The position numbers and the translations under genes are program-made. A DNA stretch of 64,000 bases from Neisseria dumasiana (GTDB lineage: Bacteria > Pseudomonadota > Gammaproteobacteria > Burkholderiales > Neisseriaceae). This document shows positions 19,579-29,316 of this stretch, piece after piece. The notes under the pieces are model-generated. The model saw only the letters and a list, made by a program, of their open reading frames with translations. It searched no databases and had not been told where the DNA came from. How positions within the stretch are numbered: position 1 is the stretch's first letter; every line of letters begins with the position of its first letter. Where the stretch lies: NCBI RefSeq assembly GCF_022870885.1, contig NZ_CP091509.1, positions 806,001 through 870,000 of the forward strand, in the 5' to 3' direction.

Positions 19579-21249
19579 TTACCCCTCTTGAGCGGATGCC
19601 ATGTCGAGCAGTTCGGCGGCATGGCTGCGGGTGGTTTCGGTAATGGTTTCTCCGCCGAGCATACGGGCCACTTCCTGAATGCGTCCGGCTTGATCAAGCA
19701 CACTGATTTCGCTGGTGGTTTTCCCATCTTGGCTGTGTTTGTGCACCTGCCAGTGGTTTTCTCCGCATGCGGCGACTTGAGGAAGATGGGTAACGGCCAA
19801 CACTTGGTGTTTTTTACCTAATGAACGCAAAGCCTTACCCACAGTTTCGGCAACACCGCCGCCGATGCCGGTATCGACTTCATCAAATATCAAAGTCGGC
19901 ACTTGGGTGTATTGGCTGGTAACCACTTGGATAGATAAGCTGATGCGGGCAAGTTCGCCGCCGGATGCAACTTTGTTCAGCGGTCTGAGCGGGCTGCCTG
20001 CATTGGCGGCAACTTGGTATTGAATTTGTTCCAAACCGTGCGCGGTAGGGGAGACGGGCAATAATTCGATATGGAATTGGGCACCTTTCATGGCCAATTG
20101 CTGCATGTGGGCAGTGGTTTCGCTGCTGAGTTTGGCGGCGGCCTGATGGCGCATGGCCGAAAGGGTTTGTGCAGCTTCCATATATTCGGCTTCGGTATGT
20201 GCTACGGCAGATTCAAGTGCGGCAATATCGGTTGCGGCCTGCAGGGTTTGCAGACGGTTGCTTAATTCTTCGAGTTTTGCGGGCAGCTCTTCGGGTTCGA
20301 CACGGTATTTTCGCGCCGTTGACATCAGTTCACCCATGCGGCGTTCTTGTTCGGCCAATTCTTCGGGGTTGATTTCGACCCGGTTGGCAACATCACGCAT
20401 ATTGGCGCTGATTTCACTGAGTTCCGCTTCGATGCTGGCCAGCATATTCAGGCTTTCGGCAAAGCGCGGTTCGATTTGTTGCAGAGAATCCAACATTTTC
20501 TGGCATTGGTACAGTTGACGCTGCATGCCGTTGTCGCCGTTGATGTAGTCGGCCGTCTGTTCGGCAGCCTGCAATAATTCGGCAGCATGGGATAAGCTGC
20601 TGTGGCTTTGATTAAGGTGTTCCCACTCGCCCGGTTTGAGGTCGAGACGGTTGAGTTCGTTAAATTGCCATTCCAGCCGTTCGCGCTCGATGGCCATATT
20701 CTCAGCTTGATTTTGTGCTTCGCTAAGTGCTTTTTGCGCGTTATGCCAGTTTTGGTAACACTGTTTCACTGTTTCAGCCTGCTTTTGGGCGCCGGCAAAG
20801 GCATCGAGCAACTGGCGTTGAGCCGGTTCCTGATTGAGCGAGTGGTGGGCGTTTTGGCCGTGGATGTCGATAAGCTGCCCGCCGATGGCTTTGAGTTGGG
20901 CGAGGGTGGCGGTTTGGTTGTTGATGAAACTGCGGCTTTTGCCTTTGGCGTCGATAATGCGGCGGATGCTGAGTTCGTCGTCGCCCTCTTCAATCAGCCC
21001 TTGTTCGTAAAGGTTCTGTTTCAGCCGGTGCAGGCCGCCGATATCGAATAGGGCGGAAAGCTGCGCTTCTTTGGCTCCGGTGCGGACTTGGCTGTAATCG
21101 GCTTTGTCGCCCAAGAGCAGGCCGATGGCATCAAGCGTAATCGATTTGCCTGCGCCGGTTTCGCCGGTTAGCACGGTAAAGCCGTTTTGAAAGTTGAGAT
21201 TCAGTTTTTCTACGATGACAAAATCGCGTAATGAAAGTGCCAAAAGCAT
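19579..21249 (-). CDS. recN: DNA repair protein RecN
   Basis: SMC-like ATPase of 556 residues acting in double-strand-break repair. N-terminal Walker A (GETGAGKSITLDAIGLLLGD), a long central coiled coil, and C-terminal signature and Walker B (NKVASGGELARISLSIQ, PTLIFDEVDTGIGG) are all present. Length matches E. coli RecN (553). A single gene; the ~390 bases between it and glyA contain one DUS and the glyA promoter region. Confidence 0.95.
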   Translation of the reverse strand: MLLALSLRDFVIVEKLNLNFQNGFTVLTGETGAGKSITLDAIGLLLGDKADYSQVRTGAKEAQLSALFDIGGLHRLKQNLYEQGLIEEGDDELSIRRIIDAKGKSRSFINNQTATLAQLKAIGGQLIDIHGQNAHHSLNQEPAQRQLLDAFAGAQKQAETVKQCYQNWHNAQKALSEAQNQAENMAIERERLEWQFNELNRLDLKPGEWEHLNQSHSSLSHAAELLQAAEQTADYINGDNGMQRQLYQCQKMLDSLQQIEPRFAESLNMLASIEAELSEISANMRDVANRVEINPEELAEQERRMGELMSTARKYRVEPEELPAKLEELSNRLQTLQAATDIAALESAVAHTEAEYMEAAQTLSAMRHQAAAKLSSETTAHMQQLAMKGAQFHIELLPVSPTAHGLEQIQYQVAANAGSPLRPLNKVASGGELARISLSIQVVTSQYTQVPTLIFDEVDTGIGGGVAETVGKALRSLGKKHQVLAVTHLPQVAACGENHWQVHKHSQDGKTTSEISVLDQAGRIQEVARMLGGETITETTRSHAAELLDMASAQEG

Positions 21250-21641
21250 CGGATTTCCTTCGGTTGAGAGGCCGTCTGAAAATGAGTTGGTTTAGAAAAT
21301 CTGATTATAACTAAGATTTATCGTAGTTTGAATAAGTTTTTGTTGATGGTAATCGAATCTGATTGATTTTATGGCATTTTGTAATCGTCTGAAACAGTTT
21401 GATTGCCTGTTTTGCAGGATTTCGGAAGAGAAAGCAAGAATAATTTTTTACCAACGGAAAGAATGGCTTTCATCAAAATAAGAAATAAGCGCAGGCTGGA
21501 AAAAGGGTAGGGAGCAGGGGCGGGTTATGAACGTGTTTTGTTAACAATATCTGATTTTTTCATTCGCGGGTGCAGTAAATTCAGTTACAATAGCTCCGAT
21601 TTTTTGCTTGATTTTTCCCAACATCTGAAGGATTTCAAACC

Positions 21642-22892
21642 ATGTTTTCAAAAAGCGTAACCATTGAGCAATACGATCCCGAACTTGCCGCCGCGATGGC
21701 CAAAGAAGTGCAACGCCAGCAAGATCACGTTGAGCTGATTGCTTCGGAAAACTACGTCAGCTGCGCCGTGATGGAAGCGCAAGGCAGCCAGCTAACCAAC
21801 AAATACGCCGAAGGCTACCCCGCCAAACGCTATTACGGCGGCTGCGAATATGTAGATATCGCCGAGCAACTGGCCATCGACCGCGTGAAAAAACTTTTCG
21901 GCGCCGAATACGCCAACGTGCAGCCGCATTCCGGCTCGCAAGCCAACCAAGCCGTGTACGCTTCGGTGCTGAAACCCGGCGACACCATTCTCGGCATGAG
22001 CTTGGCACACGGCGGCCACTTAACCCACGGCGCATCGGTTAATATTTCCGGCAAACTGTATAACGCCATCACTTACGGTTTGGACGAAAACGAAGTGCTG
22101 GATTACGCCGAAGTAGAACGCTTGGCTTTGGAACACAAACCGAAAATGATTGTGGCCGGTGCTTCCGCCTATGCCCTGCAAATCGACTGGGCCAAGTTCC
22201 GCGAAATCGCCGACAAAGTGGGCGCATACTTATTTGTGGATATGGCGCACTACGCAGGCTTGGTGGCCGGCGGCGAATATCCCAACCCCGTGCCTTATGC
22301 CGACTTCGTTACCACCACCACCCATAAAACCCTGCGCGGCCCGCGTGGCGGCGTGATTCTGTGCCGCGACAACACGCACGAAAAAGCCCTCAATTCCGCC
22401 ATTTTCCCGAGCCTGCAAGGTGGCCCGCTGATGCATGTGATTGCCGCCAAAGCCGTGGCCTTTAAAGAAGCGTTGGAGCCGGAGTTCAAAGCATACGCCA
22501 AACAAGTGAAAATCAATGCCGCGGCTATGGCGGAAGAGTTGGTGAAACGCGGTTTGCGCATCATTTCAGGTCGCACCGAAAGCCACGTTTTCTTGGTGGA
22601 TTTGCGTTCCAAAAACATTACCGGCAAAGCCGCCGAAGAAGCCTTGGGCAAAGCGCACATCACCATCAATAAAAACGCCATTCCGAACGACCCCGAAAAA
22701 CCGTTTGTTACTTCCGGCATTCGCGTCGGCACCGCAGCGATTACCACCCGCGGTTTCAGCGAAGCCGATGCCCGCGAGTTGGCCAATTTGGTTGCAGATG
22801 TGCTGGAAAACCCCGAAGACCAAGCCACGCTGGAGCGTGTAGCCAAAGCTGCTACCGCTTTGTGTGAGAAAAATCCGGTTTACGGTGCCTAA
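21642..22892 (+). CDS. glyA: Serine hydroxymethyltransferase
   Basis: PLP enzyme converting serine and tetrahydrofolate into glycine and methylene-tetrahydrofolate. The 416-residue protein has the PLP lysine in [13 protein letters not shown] and the conserved LIASENYVS and [18 protein letters not shown] motifs. An AAGGATT ribosome site precedes the ATG. TACAAT at 21586-21591 is a possible -10 box with only a weak -35. No glycine riboswitch is visible. Confidence 0.97.
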   Translation: MFSKSVTIEQYDPELAAAMAKEVQRQQDHVELIASENYVSCAVMEAQGSQLTNKYAEGYPAKRYYGGCEYVDIAEQLAIDRVKKLFGAEYANVQPHSGSQANQAVYASVLKPGDTILGMSLAHGGHLTHGASVNISGKLYNAITYGLDENEVLDYAEVERLALEHKPKMIVAGASAYALQIDWAKFREIADKVGAYLFVDMAHYAGLVAGGEYPNPVPYADFVTTTTHKTLRGPRGGVILCRDNTHEKALNSAIFPSLQGGPLMHVIAAKAVAFKEALEPEFKAYAKQVKINAAAMAEELVKRGLRIISGRTESHVFLVDLRSKNITGKAAEEALGKAHITINKNAIPNDPEKPFVTSGIRVGTAAITTRGFSEADARELANLVADVLENPEDQATLERVAKAATALCEKNPVYGA

Positions 22893-22923
22893 TCGGTTTG
22901 AATCCGTCGGATTGATAGCAACA

Positions 22924-22957
22924 TGCCGTCTGAAAGGATATTTTCAGACGGCGTTTT
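22924..22957 (+). terminator. DUS-based intrinsic terminator of glyA
   Basis: GCCGTCTGAAA and TTTCAGACGGC form a stem followed directly by seven T, a textbook rho-independent terminator made from uptake sequences. Confidence 0.88.
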
Positions 22958-23090
22958 TTTATGCTTAAGCGGGTTGACTATAATGCAGCGGTATGAAAAC
23001 AGGAAAAGGCACGAGAACGATATGCTGCGGCCGAAGTCTTGTGCCAATACACTCAAACGAATCTGATAAAATAAGCGCATCTTCAACACA

Positions 23091-23119
23091 GGCCGTCTGA
23101 AAATGTTTCAGACGGCCTA
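23091..23119. terminator. DUS pair upstream of mfd
   Basis: AGGCCGTCTGAAA and TTTCAGACGGCCT almost adjacent, 20 bases before the mfd start; it may end transcription from upstream or simply be an uptake site. Confidence 0.6.
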
Positions 23120-23138
23120 AACTGCTATCCGTATCCAT

Positions 23139-26100
23139 ATGAATTATCCCATCCCCGCCCCCGCCCAAAAATCCCGCTGGCTCGGCCTTTCGCGCGGCAG
23201 CCTGCCTTTGATGCTTACCGAATGCCTGCCTGAACAACCTGTAAAAATCATTCTCACGCAAGACGTGGAGCAGGCTTTGCGGCTGCAAACCGCGTGGCAG
23301 TTTTTCCGCCCGCAGGATAAGGCGGTGTTTCTGCCCGATTGGGAAACGCTGCCCTACGAACGTTTTTCGCCGCATCAGGATTTGGTTTCGGAGCGGCTTT
23401 CTGCCTTGTGGCAGCTGAAAAACGGGCAGGCCGACGTGTTGGTGGTGCCGGTGGCCACCGCCATGCAGAAGCTCGCACCGGTGTCGTTTCTGCTCGGGCG
23501 CACGTTTTGGCTGAAAACGGGTCAAACGCTCGATATCGACGCGTTGCGCGAAAACTTGGTGGAAGCCGGTTACAGCCATGTTTCCAACGTGATTGCCGCC
23601 GGCGAATTTGCCGTGCGCGGCGGTATTTTGGATATTTTTCCGATGGGCGCGGAGTTGCCCTACCGCCTCGATATGTTCGGCGATGAAATCGACAGCATCA
23701 AAACTTTCGACCCCGACACCCAGCGCACGCTTGCTCCGGTAAGCGAAATCCGCCTGCTGCCCGCGCACGAGTTCCCGACCGACGACGACGCGCAAAAAAT
23801 CTTCCGCAGCCGTTTCCGCGAAGAAATCGAGGGCGACTACAACGCCGCCACCGTGTACAAAGCCGTGAGCAACGGCCATTTCGGTGCGGGCGTGGAATAT
23901 TATCTGCCGCTGTTTTTTGAAAACGAATGCGCCACATTGTTCGACTATATCGGCGAAGAAGCCGTTGTCGTGTGCCTCGGCGACGTGCACGCCGAAGCTG
24001 CGCGCTTTTGGGCGGACGTGAAAACCCGTTATGCGATGGCGCAGGGCGATGATACCTACCCGCCTTTGCATCCACAGCATTTGTATCTCAGCGAAGACCA
24101 GTTTGCAGGCCGTCTGAAACCTTATCCGCAAATCCTGCCCGACTTTCACGGCAAGCAGCACCAATTGCCCGATGTGGCCGTGAACCGCCAATCCGAAACC
24201 CCGCTCGCCGCCCTGCACGGTTTTCAGACGGCCTTTGAGGGCAGGATTCTGTTGTGTGCCGAAAGCGCAGGCCGCCGCGAAACCATGCTCGGCTTTTTTG
24301 CCCAGCATGGTCTGAAACCGAAAAGCGTGGACGGCTGGCAGGCGTTTTTAAACAGCGATGCGCCGCTGTGCATTGCCGTCACGCAGTTGGCGTACGGGTT
24401 TCAGCTGCCGTCTGAAAACGCGGGCGGTGTTTCCGAATCGGCCGAACCCGTAGGTCGGATTCTTGAATCCGACAAAACACAATCAGCGCAAATGTCGGAT
24501 ACAAGTATCCGACCTACGGCAGCCCATCTTTCAGACGGCCTTTCAGGTAGCCTGTCTGAAAATGTTGGTCAGACACACGAACCGGACGAAGTAGGTCGGA
24601 TTCTCGAATCCGACAAAACACAATCGGCACAAATGTCGCGGCCTACAACCGGCCTTGCCGTTATCACCGAATCCGACCTCTACCAATATGTCGCCCGCAG
24701 CCGCACCGCACGCCGCAAGAAACACGTCCAAGTTTCAGACGGCCTTTTGCGCGATTTGGCCGAAATCAACATCGGCGACCCCGTGGTACACGAAGAGCAC
24801 GGCATCGGCCGCTATATGGGCTTGGTCAGCATGGATTTGGGTGAAGGCAGCACCGAAATGATGCTGCTCGAATACGCCAACGAAGCCCAGCTTTATGTGC
24901 CCGTGTCGCAGCTGCACCTGATCAGCCGCTATTCCGGCCATGCCTATGAAAACGTGCAACTGCACCGCTTGGGCACCGCCGCGTGGAGCAAAGCCAAACG
25001 CAAAGCCGCCGAAAAAGCGCGCGATACCGCCGCCGAACTGCTCAATCTCTACGCCCAACGCGCCGCACAAGAAGGCTTTAAATTCCAGTTTAACGAATTG
25101 GACTACCAAGCCTTTTCAGACGGCTTCGGCTACGAAGAAACCGAAGACCAAGCCGCCGCCATCGCCGCCGTGCTCCAAGACCTCACCCAAGGCAAGCCGA
25201 TGGACAGGCTCGTTTGCGGCGATGTCGGCTTCGGCAAAACCGAAGTCGCCCTGCGCGCCGCCTTCGTGGCCGTGATGGGCGGCAAACAAGTGGCCGTGCT
25301 CGCCCCCACCACGCTGTTGGTCGAACAACATGCACAAAATTTCAGTGACCGCTTCGCCGATTTTCCCGTTAAAGTCGCCCAGCTTTCCCGCTTCAACAGC
25401 AGCAAAGAAACCAAAGCCACGCTCGCCGGCATGGCCGACGGCACGGTCGATATCGTTATCGGCACGCACAAACTCGTGCAAGACGACATCCAATTCAAAA
25501 ACTTGGGTTTGGTGATTATCGACGAAGAACACCGCTTCGGCGTGCGCCAAAAAGAGCAACTCAAACGCCTGCGCGCCAACGTCGATATCCTCACCCTCAC
25601 CGCCACCCCCATTCCGCGCACCCTCAGCATGGCGCTCGAAGGCTTGCGCGATTTCTCGCTCATCACCACCGCGCCCAGCCGCCGTTTGGCCGTTAAAACC
25701 TTCGTCAAACCCTTCAGCGAAGCCAGCGTGCGCGAAGCCGTGCTGCGCGAACTCAAACGCGGCGGGCAAGTATTCTTTTTACACAACGAAGTCGAAACCA
25801 TCGAAAACATGCGCGAACGCCTGCAAGAGTTGCTGCCCGAAGCCCGCATCGGCGTTGCCCACGGCCAATTGCGCGAACGCGAACTCGAACAAGTGATGCG
25901 CGACTTCCTGCAACAGCGGTTCAACCTGCTGCTGTGTTCCACCATCATCGAAACCGGCATCGACATCCCCAACGCCAACACCATCATTATCAACCGCGCC
26001 GACAAATTCGGCCTTGCCCAACTGCACCAACTGCGCGGGCGTGTCGGGCGCAGCCACCACCAAGCCTACGCCTACCTGCTCACGCCCGAATACATCACCA

Positions 26101-26765
26101 AAGATGCCGAAAAACGCCTCGATGCCATTTCCGCCGCCGACGAACTCGGCGCAGGCTTCACGCTGGCCATGCAGGATTTGGAAATCCGCGGCGCAGGCGA
26201 AATCCTCGGCGAAGGGCAAAGCGGCGAAATGATGCAGGTCGGCTTCACCCTCTACACCGAAATGCTCAAACAAGCCGTGCGCGACCTCAAAAAAGGCCGC
26301 CAGCCCGACATCGACGCACCGCTGGGCGTTACCACCGAAATCAAACTGCACAGCCCCGCGCTCTTGCCCGAAAGCTACTGCCCCGATATCCACGAGCGGC
26401 TAGTGCTCTATAAACGCCTCGCCACCTGCGAAACCGAAGGCCAAATCAACAGCGTGCACGAAGAACTCGTCGACCGCTTCGGCCTGCCCGAACAACCCGT
26501 CAAAACCCTGATCGAAAGCCACCGCATCCGCCTGATTGCCAAAGAAATGGGCATAGACGCGATCGACGCCACCAGCGACGCCGTTACCCTCACCTTCGGC
26601 AAACACCACAACATCGACCCCGCGCAGATTATCCTGCTGATGCAAAGCAACAAAAACTACCGCATGGCCGGCGCAGACAAATTGCGCGTAAGCGCGGTGA
26701 TGGAAGATGTGGAAACACGGATTCAAACGGTGAAAGCGGTTTTGAAGAAATTGGGGGAGAAGTAA
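23139..26765 (+). CDS. mfd: Transcription-repair coupling factor
   Basis: Mfd removes stalled RNA polymerase from lesions and recruits UvrA. The 1208-residue protein has the UvrB-like module, the RNA-polymerase-interacting domain (NIGDPVVHEEHGIGRYMGLV at ~545), and the RecG-like helicase with Walker A VCGDVGFGKTEVALRA, DEEHRFGVRQKE and TATPIPRTLSMAL. It is ~60 residues longer than E. coli Mfd (1148). The extra length is a low-complexity segment at residues ~437-507 made of two copies of a dispersed repeat plus DUS, in the linker before the polymerase-interacting domain. The frame stays open through it. Confidence 0.95.
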   Translation: MNYPIPAPAQKSRWLGLSRGSLPLMLTECLPEQPVKIILTQDVEQALRLQTAWQFFRPQDKAVFLPDWETLPYERFSPHQDLVSERLSALWQLKNGQADVLVVPVATAMQKLAPVSFLLGRTFWLKTGQTLDIDALRENLVEAGYSHVSNVIAAGEFAVRGGILDIFPMGAELPYRLDMFGDEIDSIKTFDPDTQRTLAPVSEIRLLPAHEFPTDDDAQKIFRSRFREEIEGDYNAATVYKAVSNGHFGAGVEYYLPLFFENECATLFDYIGEEAVVVCLGDVHAEAARFWADVKTRYAMAQGDDTYPPLHPQHLYLSEDQFAGRLKPYPQILPDFHGKQHQLPDVAVNRQSETPLAALHGFQTAFEGRILLCAESAGRRETMLGFFAQHGLKPKSVDGWQAFLNSDAPLCIAVTQLAYGFQLPSENAGGVSESAEPVGRILESDKTQSAQMSDTSIRPTAAHLSDGLSGSLSENVGQTHEPDEVGRILESDKTQSAQMSRPTTGLAVITESDLYQYVARSRTARRKKHVQVSDGLLRDLAEINIGDPVVHEEHGIGRYMGLVSMDLGEGSTEMMLLEYANEAQLYVPVSQLHLISRYSGHAYENVQLHRLGTAAWSKAKRKAAEKARDTAAELLNLYAQRAAQEGFKFQFNELDYQAFSDGFGYEETEDQAAAIAAVLQDLTQGKPMDRLVCGDVGFGKTEVALRAAFVAVMGGKQVAVLAPTTLLVEQHAQNFSDRFADFPVKVAQLSRFNSSKETKATLAGMADGTVDIVIGTHKLVQDDIQFKNLGLVIIDEEHRFGVRQKEQLKRLRANVDILTLTATPIPRTLSMALEGLRDFSLITTAPSRRLAVKTFVKPFSEASVREAVLRELKRGGQVFFLHNEVETIENMRERLQELLPEARIGVAHGQLRERELEQVMRDFLQQRFNLLLCSTIIETGIDIPNANTIIINRADKFGLAQLHQLRGRVGRSHHQAYAYLLTPEYITKDAEKRLDAISAADELGAGFTLAMQDLEIRGAGEILGEGQSGEMMQVGFTLYTEMLKQAVRDLKKGRQPDIDAPLGVTTEIKLHSPALLPESYCPDIHERLVLYKRLATCETEGQINSVHEELVDRFGLPEQPVKTLIESHRIRLIAKEMGIDAIDATSDAVTLTFGKHHNIDPAQIILLMQSNKNYRMAGADKLRVSAVMEDVETRIQTVKAVLKKLGEK
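24450..24517 (+). repeat. GTAGGTCGGATTC palindromic repeat, copy A (inside mfd)
   Basis: 68 bases with a left arm GTAGGTCGGATTCTTGAATCC and a right arm ending TATCCGACCTAC; each arm is itself a small hairpin. It is read in mfd frame as VGRILESDKTQSAQMSDTSIRPT. Confidence 0.85.
24591..24646 (+). repeat. GTAGGTCGGATTC repeat, copy B (inside mfd, right arm shortened)
   Basis: Same left arm as copy A (GTAGGTCGGATTCTCGAATC) and the same inner CGACAAAACACAATC, but the right arm is reduced to GTCGCGGCCTAC. Together with copy A it gives a tandem GRILESDKTQSAQMS peptide in Mfd. Confidence 0.8.
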
Positions 26766-26783
26766 ACAGGCTACCGGAAAGAA

Positions 26784-26810
26784 AAGGCCGTCTGAAATTT
26801 CAGACGGCTT
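26784..26810 (+). terminator. DUS-pair terminator after mfd
   Basis: AAGGCCGTCTGAAA/TTTCAGACGGCTT compact hairpin ~20 bases past the mfd stop. Confidence 0.8.
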
Positions 26811-26871
26811 CAACCAGCTGTGGCGCGGGCATCCTTGCCCGCCGCTTGCTAAATAAAGAAAGGACGACCAA

Positions 26872-27612
26872 ATGCTTCATGCCATTATTCAAGGCAAAAG
26901 CAGCCGTTGGTTGAAAGGAGCTAAAAAAGAAGCGCTTTTATCTGCCAACAAACGCATCCATACACCTAAAGAAGATGAAATTACTTCGACCATTTTCGGG
27001 GTAATGAAATATCTCAACGCTTTTGACGTGTACCGTTTTTTTCGGAAACTATCAAAGCAAAGCATTCCAAACGATATTCAGCATGTCAGTCACCAAATCG
27101 TTTTTTGGGAACGTAGAAAACATAAGTGGACAGATAACACGGAAAGAGTGACCGAACCCGATATGCTGGTTTATTTTGAGGTGGATGGTAAAAAAGAAAG
27201 CTATATTGTTGAACTGAAGTGGGGAGCTTACTCGCATTTCGGGCACGATCAATTAGAGAGGGAGTGGGCTTGCTTTCAAGAAGGAGAAACGCATCTGATT
27301 TATTTGGCCGATATGATTCATCCTGATTTCTATCACAAACAAAAAGGACTTCCTTGGCATGCCCTCACTTGGCAACAATTTTTGGGTATCGTTTTATCGG
27401 AATGTAAGCATAATCATGGCTCATATGCTTTATATATGCAGGATTTGAGCAAGCTATTAAATGCTCTAAAAATAAAACAGTTTTATGCTTTTTCTGCATT
27501 AAAATTGCCTTCCGATTCGGAATGGCAAAATAGCCATTTTCGCATCTTTGATTTCACTCAAATTAATGTACCGATTTTAAATAATACTTGGAGAGTAACA
27601 GATGAACAGTAA
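26872..27612 (+). CDS. PD-(D/E)XK-like nuclease-fold protein, accessory
   Basis: 246 residues, not recognised as a named family. A likely PD-(D/E)XK core is visible near residues 98-124: TEPDMLVYF, then SYIVELKWGAYSHFG, with the acidic residue and E-x-K in the expected spacing, preceded by a helix with a conserved-looking glutamate (DEITSTIFGVMKYL near residue 40). AAGGACGACC precedes the ATG. Base composition is clearly lower in GC than mfd. It overlaps the next gene by 11 bases, so the two are co-translated. A defence or DNA-processing role is inferred only. Confidence 0.6.
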   Translation: MLHAIIQGKSSRWLKGAKKEALLSANKRIHTPKEDEITSTIFGVMKYLNAFDVYRFFRKLSKQSIPNDIQHVSHQIVFWERRKHKWTDNTERVTEPDMLVYFEVDGKKESYIVELKWGAYSHFGHDQLEREWACFQEGETHLIYLADMIHPDFYHKQKGLPWHALTWQQFLGIVLSECKHNHGSYALYMQDLSKLLNALKIKQFYAFSALKLPSDSEWQNSHFRIFDFTQINVPILNNTWRVTDEQ

Positions 27613-28258
27613 TATTCAGCAAGGCGTGGCAATCAGTCAGGCTTTAAATGAATTGGAAAAATTTTTCCAAGAGGTAGAAGCACTACGCAGATTATTATCC
27701 GAACAATTAAATGATTTTTTATCGAACAGTACAGAATTTCAAATAGGAGATATAGACTATATTTGTACGCAATCTGAAAGTACTTGGCTATTTCCTTGGG
27801 ATAATCTGAGTATTGCTATATTTAAGAAAAAAACAAGAAAGTTGATAGATGATAAGGCTCACAGATTTATTAACTTTCAATTTTCGTTCTTCGGAGAAAG
27901 CACCGCAATTCCCGAACAACAGGCGCGGCCTATTCTTCATGTCAGTTCTTCAGAGTTACGTCACTGCCTTGATGACTTTTATGTTCGATATCCAATTGAT
28001 AAAAATTGGTATTTGGGTGATTTTCCGGGAGTCTTATCTTTAGAAAAAAATGAATTAATTTGGTCAAATTATGATTATGGCGATAAATTTTGGCACTATA
28101 GTGTTGATTTATTAAGCATCAACGCAGCTAATGTTAAGCAAATTCTCATCGACCCCGTTTACCGCTTGTTACATGGTGAACCATGGGAAGTGGTTCCCGA
28201 TTCTGCTTTAGATAAAGCTATTGTTCGATACGAAAACTTAGAAAGCATTCTCAAATAA
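27602..28258 (+). CDS. Unknown protein, partner of the nuclease-like gene
   Basis: 218 residues, family not recognised. Residues ~8-45 look like a coiled coil (ALNELEKFFQEVEALRRLLSEQL); the rest is mixed alpha/beta with many aromatic residues. No membrane segment or signal peptide. GGAGAG lies 7 bases before the ATG, inside the end of the upstream gene. Low GC like its partner. Confidence 0.6.
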   Translation: MNSNIQQGVAISQALNELEKFFQEVEALRRLLSEQLNDFLSNSTEFQIGDIDYICTQSESTWLFPWDNLSIAIFKKKTRKLIDDKAHRFINFQFSFFGESTAIPEQQARPILHVSSSELRHCLDDFYVRYPIDKNWYLGDFPGVLSLEKNELIWSNYDYGDKFWHYSVDLLSINAANVKQILIDPVYRLLHGEPWEVVPDSALDKAIVRYENLESILK

Positions 28259-28390
28259 AACCAATTGCCGTAGGGCGGTGATGCCCACCCTACAAATGGT
28301 AAAAACCAATAAACAAAACACAAAAAAAGGAAAACGTCATGCCCAATTTCCGCCGCCATTATGTGTTGGGGAATGTATTGTTTTCAAAAT

Positions 28391-28420
28391 GCCGTCTGAA
28401 ACCCAGTTTTCAGACGGCCT
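28391..28420 (+). terminator. DUS-pair terminator after the two-gene accessory unit
   Basis: GCCGTCTGAAA/TTTCAGACGGC hairpin. Before it, 28267-28297 has a GTAGGGCGG...CCACCCTAC partial hairpin, a small repeat-like sequence. Confidence 0.7.
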
Positions 28421-28438
28421 GTGATTTTTACCAACCCT

Positions 28439-28562
28439 CCCGATGTAAGTGCAGTTCAATGCGCAGCTGCGTAGCGGGTGCAGGCATATCGCATCATAGG
28501 CAAACGGGCAGGCAGCTCCTAACTCAGAAATGCGCGGAAGATAGGCGCAAAGGTTTTGGTCT
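28439..28562 (+). repeat. Dispersed ~120-bp leader repeat, copy 2
   Basis: Counterpart of 17647-17769: TCCCGA, TGCAGTTCAATGCGCAGC, CATAGGC, CTCAGAAATGCGCGGA, GGCGCAAAGG and final GGTCT in the same order. It lies upstream of the secreted nuclease gene, ~65 bases before its ATG. Confidence 0.55.
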
Positions 28563-28628
28563 GTGATTGCCAGCGAACCGCCTTAGACGTTATCCTGCTT
28601 GTCTTTGTACTTATCTCTAAAACGTTTT

Positions 28629-29231
28629 ATGACGCGCCAAACTGCATTTCTGCTTCTGCTTTGCTGCTTTACCGCCGGCAATCTCCACGCCGATGATTTG
28701 TTTTCGTGGTGGCAATCTTACCGCAACACCGCCAAACCGGCCGGGCAGAAGCAGAAGAACGAATCTTACGTCCGATATTACGAAGGTGTGGTTACGGCGG
28801 TTTCAGACGGCGATACGCTGAGAATGATCGATACCCACGGCCGAAAGCACAAAATACGTCTGGCTTATATTGATGCACCGGAATTGCAGCAGGCACACGG
28901 GCAGGCTGCCCGCAGGGTGTTGGAAAAGGCCGTTTGGGGGCAAACCGCAGAAGTGCGTATTTTCGATATTGACCGTTATGGTCGGGAAGTGGCGCAAGTG
29001 TGGGTGCAGCGGCAGGATGTGAATTTAATGCAGATTCAACAGGGCTATGCTTGGCACTATGCGTCGATCGCCAAGCGCAGGCAGCACAAACAGGATTTTG
29101 CCGCCTACGCTTATGCCGAGGCGGTTGCCCGCAACCAACGGCTCGGCTTGTGGCGGGATAGGGAGCCGCAGGCACCGTGGGCATTCCGTAAGACGGAACG
29201 TGAGCGGCCGAACCGCTTTTTTCTGTGGTAA
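28629..29231 (+). CDS. Secreted thermonuclease-family (SNase-like) nuclease
   Basis: 200 residues with signal peptide MTRQTAFLLLLCCFTAGNLHA and a staphylococcal-nuclease OB-fold: VVTAVSDGDTLRM, KIRLAYIDAPEL (Arg and acidic catalytic residues) and DRYGREVAQVWV (second catalytic Arg). Secreted nucleases in Neisseria degrade DNA in biofilm and in neutrophil traps; that role is inferred here. The frame opens 10 codons earlier at TTG, but the ATG gives the better signal peptide. Confidence 0.85.
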   Translation: MTRQTAFLLLLCCFTAGNLHADDLFSWWQSYRNTAKPAGQKQKNESYVRYYEGVVTAVSDGDTLRMIDTHGRKHKIRLAYIDAPELQQAHGQAARRVLEKAVWGQTAEVRIFDIDRYGREVAQVWVQRQDVNLMQIQQGYAWHYASIAKRRQHKQDFAAYAYAEAVARNQRLGLWRDREPQAPWAFRKTERERPNRFFLW

Positions 29232-29263
29232 ATCTTTGATTTTCTGTAAATGCAAGGGCTAAG

Positions 29264-29292
29264 CAGGCCGTCTGAAATGTTCAGACGGCCTG
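29264..29292. terminator. Bidirectional DUS-pair terminator
   Basis: CAGGCCGTCTGAA/TTCAGACGGCCTG between the convergent nuclease and Slam genes. Confidence 0.8.
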
Positions 29293-29316
29293 AATTTTTG
29301 CGAGCTTGAGAGGGCT

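Noticed and set aside
21250..21641. Glycine or purine riboswitch before glyA
   Set aside because: No paired glycine-aptamer or purine-aptamer motifs were found; only a weak promoter and a DUS.
22965..24308. 447-codon minus-strand frame opposite mfd
   Set aside because: A shadow in GC-rich mfd DNA; the plus-strand frame is a clear Mfd.
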